Source of the DNA: Campanula takesimana
Lineage: Eukaryota; Streptophyta; Magnoliopsida; Asterales; Campanulaceae
Reading direction: 5' to 3'
Assembly (NCBI GenBank): GCA_026119855.1
Contig: JAOWBW010000445.1
Coordinates: 620,001 to 684,000, forward strand
Length of the DNA stretch: 64,000 nt
The first letter of the stretch is position 1; every line of letters starts with the position of its first letter. A model generated the notes under the pieces. The model worked only from the letters and a program-made list of their open reading frames with translations. It had not been told where the DNA came from and ran no database searches. Positions 42,943 to 54,222 of the stretch are shown piece by piece. A program made the translations under genes and the position numbers.

Positions 42943-44262
42943 ATTATCCCTGTTTTCTGGTGTTACCTCGAGTGTCTACAGCACCTGAGATAACACTTGT
43001 ATATTATTATGTGTTTTTTTTTTCTGTTATTTAAAAAAAAAAAAAAATTCCTTGTTTAATCTGTCAGTGGGTGGTCTCTTCTATCCATTGACGGTGGCAC
43101 ATACTGACCTTTTTGTTATGGTAGGATAACACTCAAGGTAACATCTTTGATAAAATTCCCTTTGTACTCAAAAGTGACAAAGTCACTAACTTTTTGATGA
43201 AATCAGAGGCATAAAGGCTAAAAAGCTAAGATAATAGTTCCTTAGTAGCTCGGGGCACGGCGCTCGCTACGACGATGCACTCTTGCCAAAGAGAGATGTT
43301 ATCTTGTGACTTGTACTAAGTATTAGGAACATGGAGCTCGCAGCTACAGTGTATCCTACTTGAAAGGTACAAATCACCTAAGCATATTTTTACACTTTAT
43401 AAGGACTCGGGGCACGGAGCTCGCTAATACGATGCTTCCTTGTAGATAAAGAAGTGTTAATATGTTTAAAAAATGCTTAAATTAAAAACAAGCTTGTTAT
43501 GTTTGAAATACTTGAAAATAAAGAAAAAGCTTGTTAAGCCTCAATTGCTTATTAAAGAAGCATATCTCTGCCTCAAGTGTTTTAAAAATGAGGCTTGCCT
43601 TAAAATGTCTTGTTTTAAATTTATCAAGGGATGTTTATCACGAATGATATCTTAAGTGTTACCATCATTGCCATCAACACATTAGTGTGTGCTACATTAG
43701 TTTTTTTATTTTTTATTTTCAGATTTGTTTATTAAGTTTTCAAAGTTTGAAAGTCTTTTTATTATTAAAAGAGTTTACAATTTTGAAAAAGTCCTAAACA
43801 AATTTTTTGTGGTAAAATATGGTTGTAACAATTTCCCTAAAAATTAGGACTTTATCTTCAAATTTTTGGAGATCGTTGCCTCCTTATCTTACCATCTTTT
43901 TTTTTACTGTTTATTTTTTCGTTTTATTAAAAAAAAAAAAAAAAAAAAAAAAATCGGATGTTTAGGGAGTTCGGTATTTTGTGTGCTTGTAAATAGGGGG
44001 AGTTTAATTAGGATTGTTTAAATGTGAGTAAAAATAGGGGTCTTAGTTAATTTAGGTGATAAGAGTTAAATCTAAATTAAATTCTATCTCTATTCACATT
44101 CCTAACCTCCTAAAATCCTATCCCTATTTACTCTCTCTTTCTCTCTCAAACGCACCTATATACTCCCTCCTCTTCATCGCTTTTTCTCTATCTCAGCAAC
44201 CTTTCCCAAATCAAAAAACCCTTCTAAAAAAATTCTCCTTTTCTACCTTTCAAAATTCAACA
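42943..44262 (+). other. non-coding region behind pol in Sirevirus B
   Basis: It carries family-motif copies (42958-42998, 43125-43150). A module TCGGGGCACGG(C/A)GCTCGC occurs at 43251 and 43407, with a worn third copy GGAACATGGAGCTCGC at 43327. Poly(T)/poly(A) runs lie near 43015-43045 and 43927-43953, with a polypurine-like AATAGGGGGAG near 43993. A CT-rich leader-like tract (44090-44260) with TATATACTCC follows, as before the third ORF of Sirevirus A. Confidence 0.6.
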
Positions 44263-44690
44263 ATGGTGTCACCTTCCCAAAACCCTAACCAATCCGCACC
44301 TCAAGATGAGTCACCGGGTGTTGTCTCGGGTGTTACTTCACCCATGGACATATCTCCCATGGTTTCCAATATCTCTCCATCTATGGCCATGTCCATTGAT
44401 GATCCTTCCATGGTTGCTACGTCTGTCCAACCTACCCCAACCGTGACTGCCTCTCAACCACCTGTTACCGCCACCAAGAAACCCAAAAGAAAAGCCCCTT
44501 ATTCCTCCATTTAAAGAAGACACCATCGGCTTCATTAATTTGATTTCTTCCCAACCTGGGGGAGATGGTGGTGCTGGTACTAGTGCTGCTACTGATGCTG
44601 TTGGTGATGCTGGTACAGCTCGTGCTGCTGAAGATGTTACTGGAGATGCTGGTACTAGTGATGAGCCAGATGATGGAGAACAAGAATAAG
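44263..44690 (+). pseudogene. third-ORF remnant of Sirevirus B
   Basis: The ATG is at 44263 after a CT-rich leader. MVSPSQNPNQSAPQDESPG starts a Ser/Pro/Thr-rich chain, ending KKPKRKAPYSSI at a TAA (44512). Further low-complexity coding sequence in another frame (GGDGGAGTSAATDAVGDAG) runs to about 44690. Position, leader and basic patch match Sirevirus A's third ORF, but the large folded domain is missing, so this is an internally deleted relic. Confidence 0.5.
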
Positions 44691-45113
44691 AAGAAGAATA
44701 ACCTTGTTTAAAGGTTGATGTTGTCACTATACTTGGGCAATGGCTTTTATGGTACTTTTGAATGGTTTCAAAAACAATTTTCGTTTGTGGTGGTTTGGTT
44801 TTTAAAACAATTCGTATTTTAGTTCTTAATTTAGAACTTTAATACTTTGGTGGTTATACTTTGGTTTATGACTTGTGGTTTTGTGGATATTAAAACTTTG
44901 ATTTACTTTTTGTTTTAAACTACTAATTGTTTTAAACATGGTTCTATTTTACAATTAATATATTAAGTAAATATTTGTTGTTTCGGTTAACTCCATGATT
45001 AAGGGGGAGTTAATCTTTGGTGAAATGCTCTGTTATACTGTATATGGCTAGCATATGTTACAGGTACCATCACTTAGAAAGTTGGAAAGAAATGCACAAA
45101 CTAAGGGGGAGAT

Positions 45114-46097
45114 TGTTAGTGTAAACAGAGGTGTTACCTCAGATGTTATCGCTGGCAGTCATGTGCTACCCGGCGAAATATGTGTTATAGTTTTACATTT
45201 CTTTCCATAATAATTTTTATACTAATGTCCTAATATTATTGTCTAGATGGCTGTATTTTTGGTCCATATTTCAGGTTATATTAAGGTGGAAATTAAAGCT
45301 AAATACATGGAGAATGGATTAAAGAAGAGTTATTCATAAATGGTGATTTATGGATAACTTTCAACATCTTTAACATGTGGGTAAATGATAAAAACGTGGG
45401 AAGACTTATTCCAAGGATTTGTTGCTGATCAAATGGAAGAGTACAAGGCGTTGGAAGCATGGAGTACAACAAGGAGAAGCTTAGACTTGGGCATGAAGAA
45501 TTCGGTTGAGAGAATCAAGGAAGGAAGACCAAGTCAAGCTTGTTTTGTGGAGATAAGGCTCGCACATGATCTCCACCTCCCCTCACACGTTTAGAACAGC
45601 CTAGGGCTGTTTATTTGAGTAGCCCTCAAGTCTTTGATGGCTATAAATAGTGCTAGGATGAACACTTTGTAACCAAGCCAAATATCACACACATCCATAG
45701 CACAAAGATCAAAGTACTCTTGGCTCCTTTAAGATTCTTTCTCCCATACACTCTTTTATCACTCAAATACTTCGGGTTTGAGTGAGTTTTGGTTAGGATA
45801 GAATCTTGTACTTTGTTCTTAGTTTGGTTCCATAGAGAGTATATCATATTAGTTATAGGGAACCTTTTGACTTTGTATTTGGTACACTTATTAAATATAA
45901 AGTTTTCGCCTAAGGGCAATCTCAAGTTATATTTATATAACTTGAGAAAAATATATCTCTTGTGCTATTTAATTTTCCGCTGCAAAACTCTTTTATTTTT
46001 GTGTGTGTGTTTTCTGTCCGTCGGGTGTGTTACCTGGGGTGTTACCTAACACTTGAGGTAACATCTGTTCTCAGTAAGCTTTTGACGAACATTTTCA
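45114..46097 (+). repeat. 3' LTR of Sirevirus B
   Basis: 984 bp, preceded by the polypurine tract AAGGGGGAGA. TATAAATA at 45642-45649. It lacks the SINE and thus shows the pre-insertion state. Confidence 0.92.
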
Positions 46098-46292
46098 CCC
46101 CTGTTTCATAGGTGGTTGCTTTCATGAAAAAAAATTGCGTAATGCCCCGTCGATTCTACTGAAAATCACTTTTTGGAATGTTTTCAGTTAGCTTGCAACT
46201 CTACCAATCATCTAAATTTACCTCAAACAATCAATTCAAAGCAAAATTGATAGTGAAAAAATCATGCTCCAGAGAGAGGGAGAGAGAAGTAC

Positions 46293-46686
46293 CTATGTTG
46301 GTGTTTCTGTAGGATTGCAGAAACCGTATGGGATCAAACTGAGGAAGTTGACAGTGATTTGGCTGCCAACGCCACTTGACAATCTCCAAGGCATTAGATT
46401 TGCTACTAGCAATGCAATTCCAACCTTTGAATATCTCTTTACAAGTACTTCCGTACTGGGCGGATCTGGTGGAGTCGTAGATCCACTTTCCGTCGGAGTT
46501 ATCGCAGACGGCGGGTGATAATGTGTTGTCGTCGGGTTTAGAATCGAATTGAGGGCGTGGCGGCGATGGATAGGGTTTGAAGAAGGAGAATGCGAAGTAG
46601 ATAGTGGTGAGAGAGAGGAGAGAGATTAGGAAGAAGGAGGTGTTGCAGGCGGAGGTTTTCTTCAATTGCTGGTGGTTTCCGGCCAT
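46293..46686 (-). CDS. TBL exon 1: start, membrane anchor, TBL domain
   Basis: The ATG is at 46686-46684. After MAGNHQQLKK comes a hydrophobic anchor of about 19 residues (about 17-35), then a proline-rich linker. The TBL domain follows: VCDNSDGKWIYD, several cysteines, VKWRWQPNHCQLPQFDP and RFLQSYRNTN. The exon ends at a GT donor at 46292-46291 after the first base of a codon. Its own open frame runs about 20 codons past the splice site, but that part lacks family similarity. A type II Golgi membrane topology is expected for the family. Confidence 0.9.
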
Positions 46687-48563
46687 TGACGTTTCCCGAT
46701 GTTCGACTCCACGCCAGCATTTCTTTCTATAATGTCACCCTTTTTTAGCTATTTTTTTTTTCCTGTTCTTTTATTATGCTTAGGGCGTAAATGGTTCGGT
46801 TTGGGATAAATTAGATGCCAAACTGATAGGTATCTCTGGTGAAATCTCAGACTGAACCGAACCGAACCATGAAAACTTTCAAACTGAACTGAACCAAACC
46901 GCTATAGTCTGGTTCAATTCGGTCTGAACTGCGGTATGATTTTACGGTCCAGGCTACGATTCAGACCACGGTCCAGACCACAATCCAAACTTATGTAATT
47001 TTCAAAAGGGTTAATGACAAATTAGACCCTAAAGTGATATATCACTCTTTCAAACGAACCCTGATGTTTTTTTTCGCCAGATCAGACCTTGATGTGTAAA
47101 AAAGTCGTCAGTTAAGGCCTTTTTGACGGGTTTTGTTAGAAAAGCCAGTTAAGTACCATGTGCATGGCACGTGATCGACAATATGGATGGATTTGTAATT
47201 GATATTAACTATTAAGGACTTTAATGAATTTTTTTGAAACTTAAGAGTTTAAAACTATAGATTAAGGGGGTCAAAGAAATGTGAGTATACTTTCATCTTC
47301 AACCTTCCACAACAACCCACCATCACTAAAAATGTCCACCACCCGAAACCACCATAGTGCCACCACCACCTCCACCACCGTGCCGCCACCATTAACAAAA
47401 GTAATCACCCAGTTTATTCTTTTCAAGTCATTTTTTCTAAATCCAATAATTTAATTCTAATAAGCAAATCTATAATACAGTACAAGACTGTTTTAACTGC
47501 TTCTTAGCTTTGGATAAAGAGCTAACTCTGATTTATTCCCAAACTGCTACGATCCTACGGCCCTGATCATGGTGGTTTGAGCGGTTAGGTGGTTCCATTG
47601 CAGTTCGTCTTCTAGGTTTTTCCAAGCCTCAGCGCATTAGCATTATTCATATGACTACGGTCCTCCCTCATCTCCATAGTCAACCAATTAAAGCGTGTTC
47701 TTTCTGGAATCCATCCGATGTTCTTCGTCCAAGGTAAATCAGTTCTCTTCGATTCAGTTTGCTGTGATCTGTCTACCGTATCTCTCAGTTTGCCTCACAA
47801 ACTTACTAAAATTGAATTTGAATGGCACCTTAAGGGTTTGGGGTAAATGAAGAATATGACAGCATTCCAAGGTTTCAAGGTAGCGTTTACGATTAACTCT
47901 CAGCCGTTTCAATCCAACGTGGCAGTTTCTGATCTGTTCCAATGTTTCTCCCTCTTTGCTTCACTCTCCAAAGATCGACCCAGTATCTCTCGCCGGTGCT
48001 GCAAATTCACCTTTCTTTCTCCCGTACCAGGATTCAACTAAGAATCTATAATACCTATTTCACAATAGGTATTTCTGTGTTCAATCACTTTTACAAGAGG
48101 TAAACTGGCATCAAAATTACTCATGTTCAGGTCATACGTTGTTGAGATTTAGGGATATTCTGTTTCTTGGGCATTGTGGTTCTTATTTTGTCCGAGGGTC
48201 CATGTGTACTTGCTGAATTGGTTTTATCCATCATTAAAATATGATATTTCAATCATGGCTTTCTGGAAGTAGTTTATTTTTTCTGCCCAGACCAGAACGG
48301 CGACTCTCCTCTTTCAATCACCCAATATATATTCTCCAGTCGATCGTAGTAGCCGTGGTTCGCTGCGTTGTTCACCAGATATTTCACCCTTTCAAATTAG
48401 CTGCGTTGTTCTTCCATGGACTTTTACCCTTTCTAATTTGCTAATTTAAGTTTTCTGATATGTATGTTTCTTATGACTCAGAACCCCAAATTCCATGGAC
48501 TTTTACCTGCCCTTACCCTCCATTTCTTCAAGAGGGATTATACCCTTTCTTACATGTTGTTTT
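46687..48563. other. upstream of TBL and following gene-poor region
   Basis: The TBL promoter lies here on the minus strand; ATTATAGAAAG near 46725 is a weak TATA candidate. 46790-46990 is a repeat of GGTTCGGTTT/GAACCGAACC units. An ATG at 47332 opens a short His/Thr/Pro-rich frame (MSTTRNHHSATTTSTT) that ends at a possible donor GTAATC; it could be an exon of the gene hinted at by 58924-60334. Otherwise I see nothing coding. Confidence 0.4.
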
Positions 48564-49339
48564 TGTAACACCCCGAATTTTCTTATAACATCTGAGCATT
48601 TAATGGCATTAAATATCCATAAATAACAATAATAAATACTTCAATTTAGGGTTCACAACGGCCCCTTATTTAAACCATAAGTTCAAAACAATAGCGGAAG
48701 CGTAACTTAACTTGTCTTGGTAGGTAACAACCCTAACCATCAATGTACTTTGACTTACATCCAAATAATTAAACGTACTTAAACTACTAAATTGAGAATC
48801 TGCAATCCACCGTCTTCCCACGGCTGCTTTCCTTGACTTGTCCTTCTACTTAAATCCTGAAAACAAAATTTATAGAGAAGGGATGAGCGAACGAATGCTC
48901 AGTAAGTTCATACGTGGCCTCTCCGGTTACTAAGGAGAGACGACCAGAACGAATACTTCGAATAACTTTTGCAAAGATAGGTTCAATTACTTTTGGATTC
49001 AAGACTGCAGAACAATACAGTCATATTACTTTTAAGATTTTACTTTCAAAGGATTATGGCACTACAATCCAAAGGGATTCATTCAAGTTCCGTCAATTCC
49101 TTGGTAACGTACATTATAACCTCAATGCCAAAGGTACAATTTGTACACCTAGCTTCTTCAGCCAATAGTGTGGGTCGTAACATATATGGTATCCACACAC
49201 ATATGCTCGGGGTCTAGAATCATCCTTGTAATCAGACAATTCCTGAGAGAAGGCATGTGATCACTCATGCAATCCCTAGTTTAAAGACGAGTCTTTTCTA
49301 ACTGGACTGTCCGTCAATGTCTTTTCTAACTGGACATTG

Positions 49340-49465
49340 GATGCCTTAACGAGTAAGCGATTAACTTACAAGTTAAAATTAGATGCCTTAACGAGTAAGC
49401 GATTAACTTACAAGTTAAAATTAGATGCCTTAACGAGTAAGCGATTAACTTACAAGTTAAAATTA
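49340..49465. repeat. three tandem 42-bp units in the gypsy LTR
   Basis: Units of 42 bp beginning GATGCCTTAACGAGTAAGCG, identical to each other. The same three units lie at 57075-57200 in the other LTR. Confidence 0.92.
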
Positions 49466-50384
49466 GAACATACCATGGTACAAGTATGTGATACAAGTTT
49501 CAAACTTCGATACTTAGTAGATCGATGGGGACATCACTAAGTATAGATTCTTTCAAATAACGTTCAATAACGCAGAGTTCATTCAAATACTATCATGCCA
49601 TACTGATAGCTAACTTTAGAAAGAAATACCGAATTCCAATAAACAGGAGTTCAAATACTGTAAGGAACGTAATCCCTTACCTGAATTGCTTTTCCTCGCA
49701 ATCTCTTCTCTGTGCAAATCTACAAGGCACGGAGTAATTTACTTTAGTACTCTCAACATTGTTAACTATTTCTACTTAGTTAACTGAGAGATGCGTTTTA
49801 ACTTCTTTACTTCGTTACTTCCTTTCTTACGTTTAAGTTTCTGACTTTGATTTACGAGTCAGTCCTTTAACTTTGAAATAATTGCAATTAAGTCATCTAA
49901 CTTTGGGTTAATTACAATTTGGTCCCTCAACTTTGGGTTAATTGCAATTTGGTCCTTCGACTTTAGATTAATTGCAGATTGGTCCTTTAACTTTTAGTTT
50001 AATTATAAATTAGTCCTTCAACTTTGGATTAATTTCAGCTTGGTCCTTCGACTTCAAAGGTTTTCCCCTTTTTATTCCTTTTTAACTTTAACTTTTTCAG
50101 TTTAGTCCTTTCCCGTTAGGAAACTAACTGAAATCTTTTAATCTTCCACCTTTCCGTTAACTTTCTAACTTTCAAGGTTTTCCAAGTAACTATCACATCC
50201 TTTCAAGTTAGTTTTCTAACCTTCTAACAATTCTTTTAACAATTATGTTTTCTTTTCATTATAAACTTAACGAAAATACTAACTTTCCGTCCCAATTCTT
50301 AACATTCTCAATCAAGAATCAACACCCAAATTATATAGCTTTTAGGATTTTCATCAATCGCATGAAACACTATCCCCAACTCAG

Positions 50385-50632
50385 TTCACTATTCACAGCG
50401 TAAATTACTATTCATCGCAGATTACTATTCACAGCTTTTTAAACTCAGTTACTATTCACAGCGTAAATTACTATTCATCGCAGATTACTATTCACAGCTT
50501 TTTAAACTCAGTTTACTATTCACAGCGTAAATTACTATTCATCGCAGATTACTATTCACAGCTTTTTAAACTCAGTTTACTATTCACAGCGTATTTTACT
50601 ATTCATCGCAGATTACTATTCACAGCTTTCTT
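50385..50632. repeat. four tandem units of about 60 bp (TACTATTCACAGCG)
   Basis: Each unit contains TACTATTCACAGCG, ATTACTATTCATCGCAG and TTTTTAAACTCAGTT. The corresponding region of the other LTR (58120-58302) has three units. Confidence 0.9.
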
Positions 50633-51153
50633 AAAAATATGAATTCATCCCTTTCATGATCATAGAATCAACTTAAAATAAAGCTAAGCATTTAACCATT
50701 AAAATTCCCACCATTAATTGACTAGCATGCAAAAACCCTAACGATTATTTCCTTTAAACATGCATAGATTAAGATTTACTCATTCAAATCCAATGAAACG
50801 AATTTTAGGAGGTGGGGTTTGGTATTACCTTGAAGATGATCGGATTAGACTCAACAACAATGCCGAAAATTCTCCTCCCTCCTCCTTCTTGGCCGGCGGC
50901 TGCTAGGGTAGGTTTAGGGTTTTGTTTTTCCTTTTTTTTTTTTTTTTTGAATAAGAAGAATAACCTAATTTTCACTAACCCAAGTATTTATACTTTGGAT
51001 GGTTTATTAATTGGGTTGGGTTTATTAATTAAAACCTTCGGTCCAACCCATTCTTTTCGGCCCACTCATTAATTAACTTATTAATTCTAATTTTTATTTA
51101 CTAAGTTAATGTTACCAATTAATTAAATAAATAAAAAAATTGCGGGTGTTACA

Positions 51154-51170
51154 TTCTTACCCCCTTAAAA
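51154..51170 (-). other. polypurine tract of the gypsy element
   Basis: The reverse strand reads CTTTTAAGGGGGTAAGAA directly before the TGTAACACC of the 3' LTR, fixing the element's orientation. Confidence 0.8.
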
Positions 51171-51198
51171 GAAGTTTGTCCTCAAACTTTGACCAGTC

Positions 51199-51921
51199 TT
51201 AATCCGAGAAGATGTCCGGGTACAATTCGCGCATTTCACTTTCTTGTTCCCATGTCGCTTCTCTTTCTGAGTGATTGCTCCATTGCACTTTTACATAGGG
51301 AACCGTACGCTTTCTTACGACCTCGTCTTTTCTGTCGACGATCTTGATTGGTCGTTCATCGTACGTCAAATCTGCCCGAACTCTTAACTGCTTGTATTCT
51401 ATCACATGACTCGGATCATGAATATACTTCCTTAGCATGGAGACATGGAACACATTATGCACTCCAGCTAATACCGGCGGTAACGCCAATCGATAAGCCA
51501 CTTCCCCGATCTTATCAAGAATTTCGAATGGTCCCACATATCGTGGACTTAACTTTCCCTTAATCCCAAAACGTACAACTCCCTTCGTGGGTGATATCTT
51601 TAGGAATACTCGATCCCCTGGCTGAAATTCCAGTTCTCGCCTTCTATTGTATGCGTAAGATTTCTGCCTACTCTGTGCAGTCTGTAGCCACTTCCGGATC
51701 TGTTGTACCTTATCTGCCGTGACTTGTACAAGTTCCGATCCACTTAATCTCCTCTCGGCGACTTCGTCCCAAGATGCCGGTGATCTACACTTCCTCCCAT
51801 ACAATGCTTCATATGGTGCCAACCCAATACCGGCATGAAAGCTATTGTTGTATGCGAATTCCACTAACGGTAAATGTTCGTCCCATGCATTTGGCCAATC
51901 TAACGAAGTAGCCCTCAGCAT
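51199..51921 (-). pseudogene. gypsy integrase C-terminal part with chromodomain-like tail
   Basis: 240 codons: LPLVEFAYNNSFHAGIGLAP, YEALYGRKCRSPASWDEV, GDRVFLKISPTKGVVRFG and KLSPRYVGPFEILDKIG, the end of a gypsy integrase. The tail PYVKVQWSNHSEREATWEQE resembles the chromodomain of Del/Tekay chromoviruses, which guides insertion to marked chromatin. The zinc finger and DDE core upstream are gone; only about 60 bp separate it from the RNase H part. Confidence 0.85.
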
Positions 51922-51979
51922 GTCTTCCAGTGTCTGGATAATCCTTTCCGATTAGGGCTTCTCTCACCTCGTTTACCTC

Positions 51980-53122
51980 TTATGCCTCTTTAATCCTGCC
52001 CAACAGTGCAGGCTGTAACGTCAATCTAGCCAAATATCCATTTACCTTCACCACTAAGTTCACCTCCTTGACATCATTCCACATACTTACCCCCTTAGAG
52101 ATCAACGTCGCCAACATTCCGTGATTCTTTCTACTTAAGGCATCTGCCACCTTGTTAGCTTTCCCAGGATGGTACAATATTTCACAGTCGTAATCCTTGA
52201 GAAGCTCCAACCATCTCCGTTGTCTCATGTTCAACTCCTTCTGAGTGAAAATGTACTTAAGGCTCTTGTGATCTGTAAAAAATCTGGCATTTCACGCCAT
52301 ACAAATAATGTCCACATTTTCAAGGCAAATACTACTGCCGCTAATTCCAAATCATGGGTCTGGTAATTCTCCTCATATACTTTCAACTGCCTAGATGCAT
52401 AAGATATAACCTTATCATTCTGCATCAACACACAGCCTAGCCCTTTAAGCGAGGCATCGCTATATATTACAAATCCATCCGATCCAGACGGTAAAGCAAG
52501 AACTGGTGCGGACACCAATCGTCGCTTCAATTCCTCAAAACTCCTTTCACATTCTTCTGACCAAACAAACTTTTCTCCTTTCTGAGTTAACTTCATCAAT
52601 GGCACTGACAACTTCGAGAAACCTTCTACGAATCTCCTATAGTAGCCAGCCAAACTTAAGAAACTTCTGATCTCACTTACTGAAGTTGGTCTTTCCTAAT
52701 CCACAATAGCTTCTATATTTGTTGGATCTACGGCAATCCCATCCTTTGACACCACATGTCCTAAGAATGCTACTTCCTCCAACCAGAATTCACACTTCTT
52801 GAATTTAACATATAACTTCTGCTCTCTTAAAATCTGTAGTACTAACCTTAATGCTCTTCATGTTCTTCCTTGGTCCTCGAATAAACCAAGATATCATCAA
52901 TGAATACAATCACACACTTATCCAGAACTTCTGAAATATCCTATTCTTAAGTTCCATAAACGCTGCCGGTGCGTTAGTCAGCCCACACGGCGTCACTACA
53001 AACTCATAATGACTATACCTTGTTCTAAAGGCTGTCTTAGCTATATCATCCTTCTTCTTCACAATTAATACCGGTGCACCCCATGGTGATACACTCGTTC
53101 TAATCAAGCTCTTATCCAACAA
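51980..53122 (-). pseudogene. gypsy reverse transcriptase / RNase H remnant
   Basis: In element order: SVSPWGAPVLIVKKKD (RT fingers) joined by a deletion to YEFVVTPCGLTNAPAAFM, then FIDDILVYSRT (catalytic pair, 52868-52912), GYYRRFVEGFSKLSVPLMKL, the RNase H start VIYSDASLKGLGCVLMQ and EILYHPGKANKVADALSRK. Several stops and frame changes; inactive. Confidence 0.85.
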
Positions 53123-53824
53123 CTCTTACAGTTGCTCCTTTTATTCTTCAATTCTGACGGAGCCATTCTATACGGCGCCTTCGATATTGGTGAAGTCTCA
53201 GGTACCAAATCGATAGAAAAATTTACTTCTCCTTATGGAGGTATTCCCGGTAAATCCTCAGGAAACACGTCCTTGAAATATCTAATCACAGAAAGTGATT
53301 CTACGGTTACTTCCTTCTTGCTCGTATCACCAATGTACGCCAAGAATCCTACTCATCCTTTCTTTAAAAGCTTACGAGCCTTCCTTACCGATATAAGGTT
53401 CGATCGGGTTCTAGGTTTCGTTCCTTGAGAACATCACTCTTCTCTAGATAGTAATCTAAAGTGGACTTCTTTCTTTAAAACAATCCACATGGGCATGGTA
53501 TGCAGTCAACTATAGTCCATTCCCAAGATTACATCAAATTCTTCGATGTCCTAAACTAATGAGATCAACCTCAAGTTCTTCCTTGTCCATTTTCAAAGGA
53601 AACTTCCTAGATATAGACGTAATAGGGATCGATTCTCTAGTTTGAATACCCATAACTAAAGAATTCTCTAACGCCTCATGAATTAAATACATATTCTTAG
53701 CCAAGCAATCATTTGGCACTTCTTATCAGAACCTTTCCCTTTGACGTCGTTCTCATTACCATCATTTCTATTGCCGTAGCCTTTATTCTGGTACTTACTT
53801 GTACTACCTTCCTTTTCGCGATCA

Positions 53825-54172
53825 TCAGTAGCCTTCCTTTAGATTCAGTCGACACTTTCTTAGTTGACTCTTCTTCTCTTTTTGCTTACTGCGATAACTA
53901 TCAGATTCTTTCTCTACTATCCTTTCCCTATCCAACACTTGGTCATAGGTTGGTAGCATTAATGGATTAATTCTGTATTTGATTCGGTTGTTCAAACCAG
54001 CTTCAAATTTTCGGGCCTTTTGCGCTTCATCATCGAAGAGCGTTAGGGCAACTTCTAGCAATTCGGTGAATCTAGCACCATAGTCGTTCACCATCATACT
54101 TCCTTGAGTTAGCATCATAAACTTAGCCTCTCTGGCGTTTCGAACACTTGCCGGATAATATGGTACTATCAT
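53825..54172 (-). pseudogene. gypsy gag fragment
   Basis: 115 codons with KFMMLTQGSMMVNDYGARFT, ELLEVALTLFDDEAQKARKF and a following helical part, the second half of the retrotransposon gag domain. The first half is missing, and the hairpin array begins upstream of it. The zinc-knuckle and protease area (53130-53820) is too worn to call. Confidence 0.75.
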
Positions 54173-54222
54173 TAGTTATCATGAATACGAGACTTTTTCA
54201 CGCACTCTCATACTATAGCTCG

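Larger units (their letters stand above)
36720..46097 (+). mobile_element. Sirevirus B: Ty1/copia element in TBL intron 1
   Basis: LTRs at 36720-37923 and 45114-46097 begin TGTTAGTGTAAAC and end TTTCA; CCCCT is duplicated on both sides (36715-36719, 46098-46102). The order is gag, PR-IN-RT-RH, then a third-ORF remnant and repeated polypurine tracts (about 43993, 45000, 45104), a Sirevirus trait. By eye the LTRs differ at roughly 15 sites, plus a SINE in the 5' one, so it is older than Sirevirus A. Several frame breaks make it inactive. It lies antisense to TBL, filling nearly all of intron 1. Confidence 0.92.
2762..46686 (-). other. TBL-family polysaccharide O-acetyltransferase gene, six exons over 44 kb
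   Basis: Coding exons on the minus strand are 46686-46293, 36456-36279, 34722-34582, 33805-33685, 33451-33317 and 3040-2762. Their lengths 394+178+141+121+135+279 sum to 1,248 nt. All five junctions are GT-AG and keep one frame, giving a 415-residue protein. It has an N-terminal membrane anchor, a CDxxxGxW-type TBL domain, the GDS esterase motif (exon 2), NTGHWWW (junction of exons 3 and 4), FRTQSPRHFEGGDWDQGG (exon 5) and the DCMHWC DxxH motif (exon 6). TBL proteins acetylate xylan, mannan or pectin in the Golgi. Intron 5 is 30.3 kb and intron 1 is 9.8 kb; both are mostly transposons. The gene looks intact despite this. The subfamily (the TBL12/13 group is my guess) is uncertain. Confidence 0.9.
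48564..51153 (-). repeat. 3' LTR of the gypsy element (2,590 bp)
   Basis: Contains three 42-bp units (49340-49465), a run of about six 34-37-bp TTTGGTCCTTCAACTTTGG-like units (49860-50060) and four units of about 60 bp with TACTATTCACAGCG (50385-50632). The other LTR has three of the last unit. ORFs such as 49337-49540 only read these repeats. Confidence 0.9.

Noticed and set aside
44338..44727. 129-codon minus-strand Ser/Pro-rich ORF
   Set aside because: Antisense shadow of the third-ORF relic in Sirevirus B.
47847..48041. 64-codon ORF upstream of the gypsy insertion
   Set aside because: No recognisable domain, codon use or splice context; it also has an antisense shadow. Probably chance.
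49337..49540. 67-codon ORF with repeated peptide, present again at 57072-57275
   Set aside because: Product of three 42-bp tandem repeats in the gypsy LTR with no sign of a gene.
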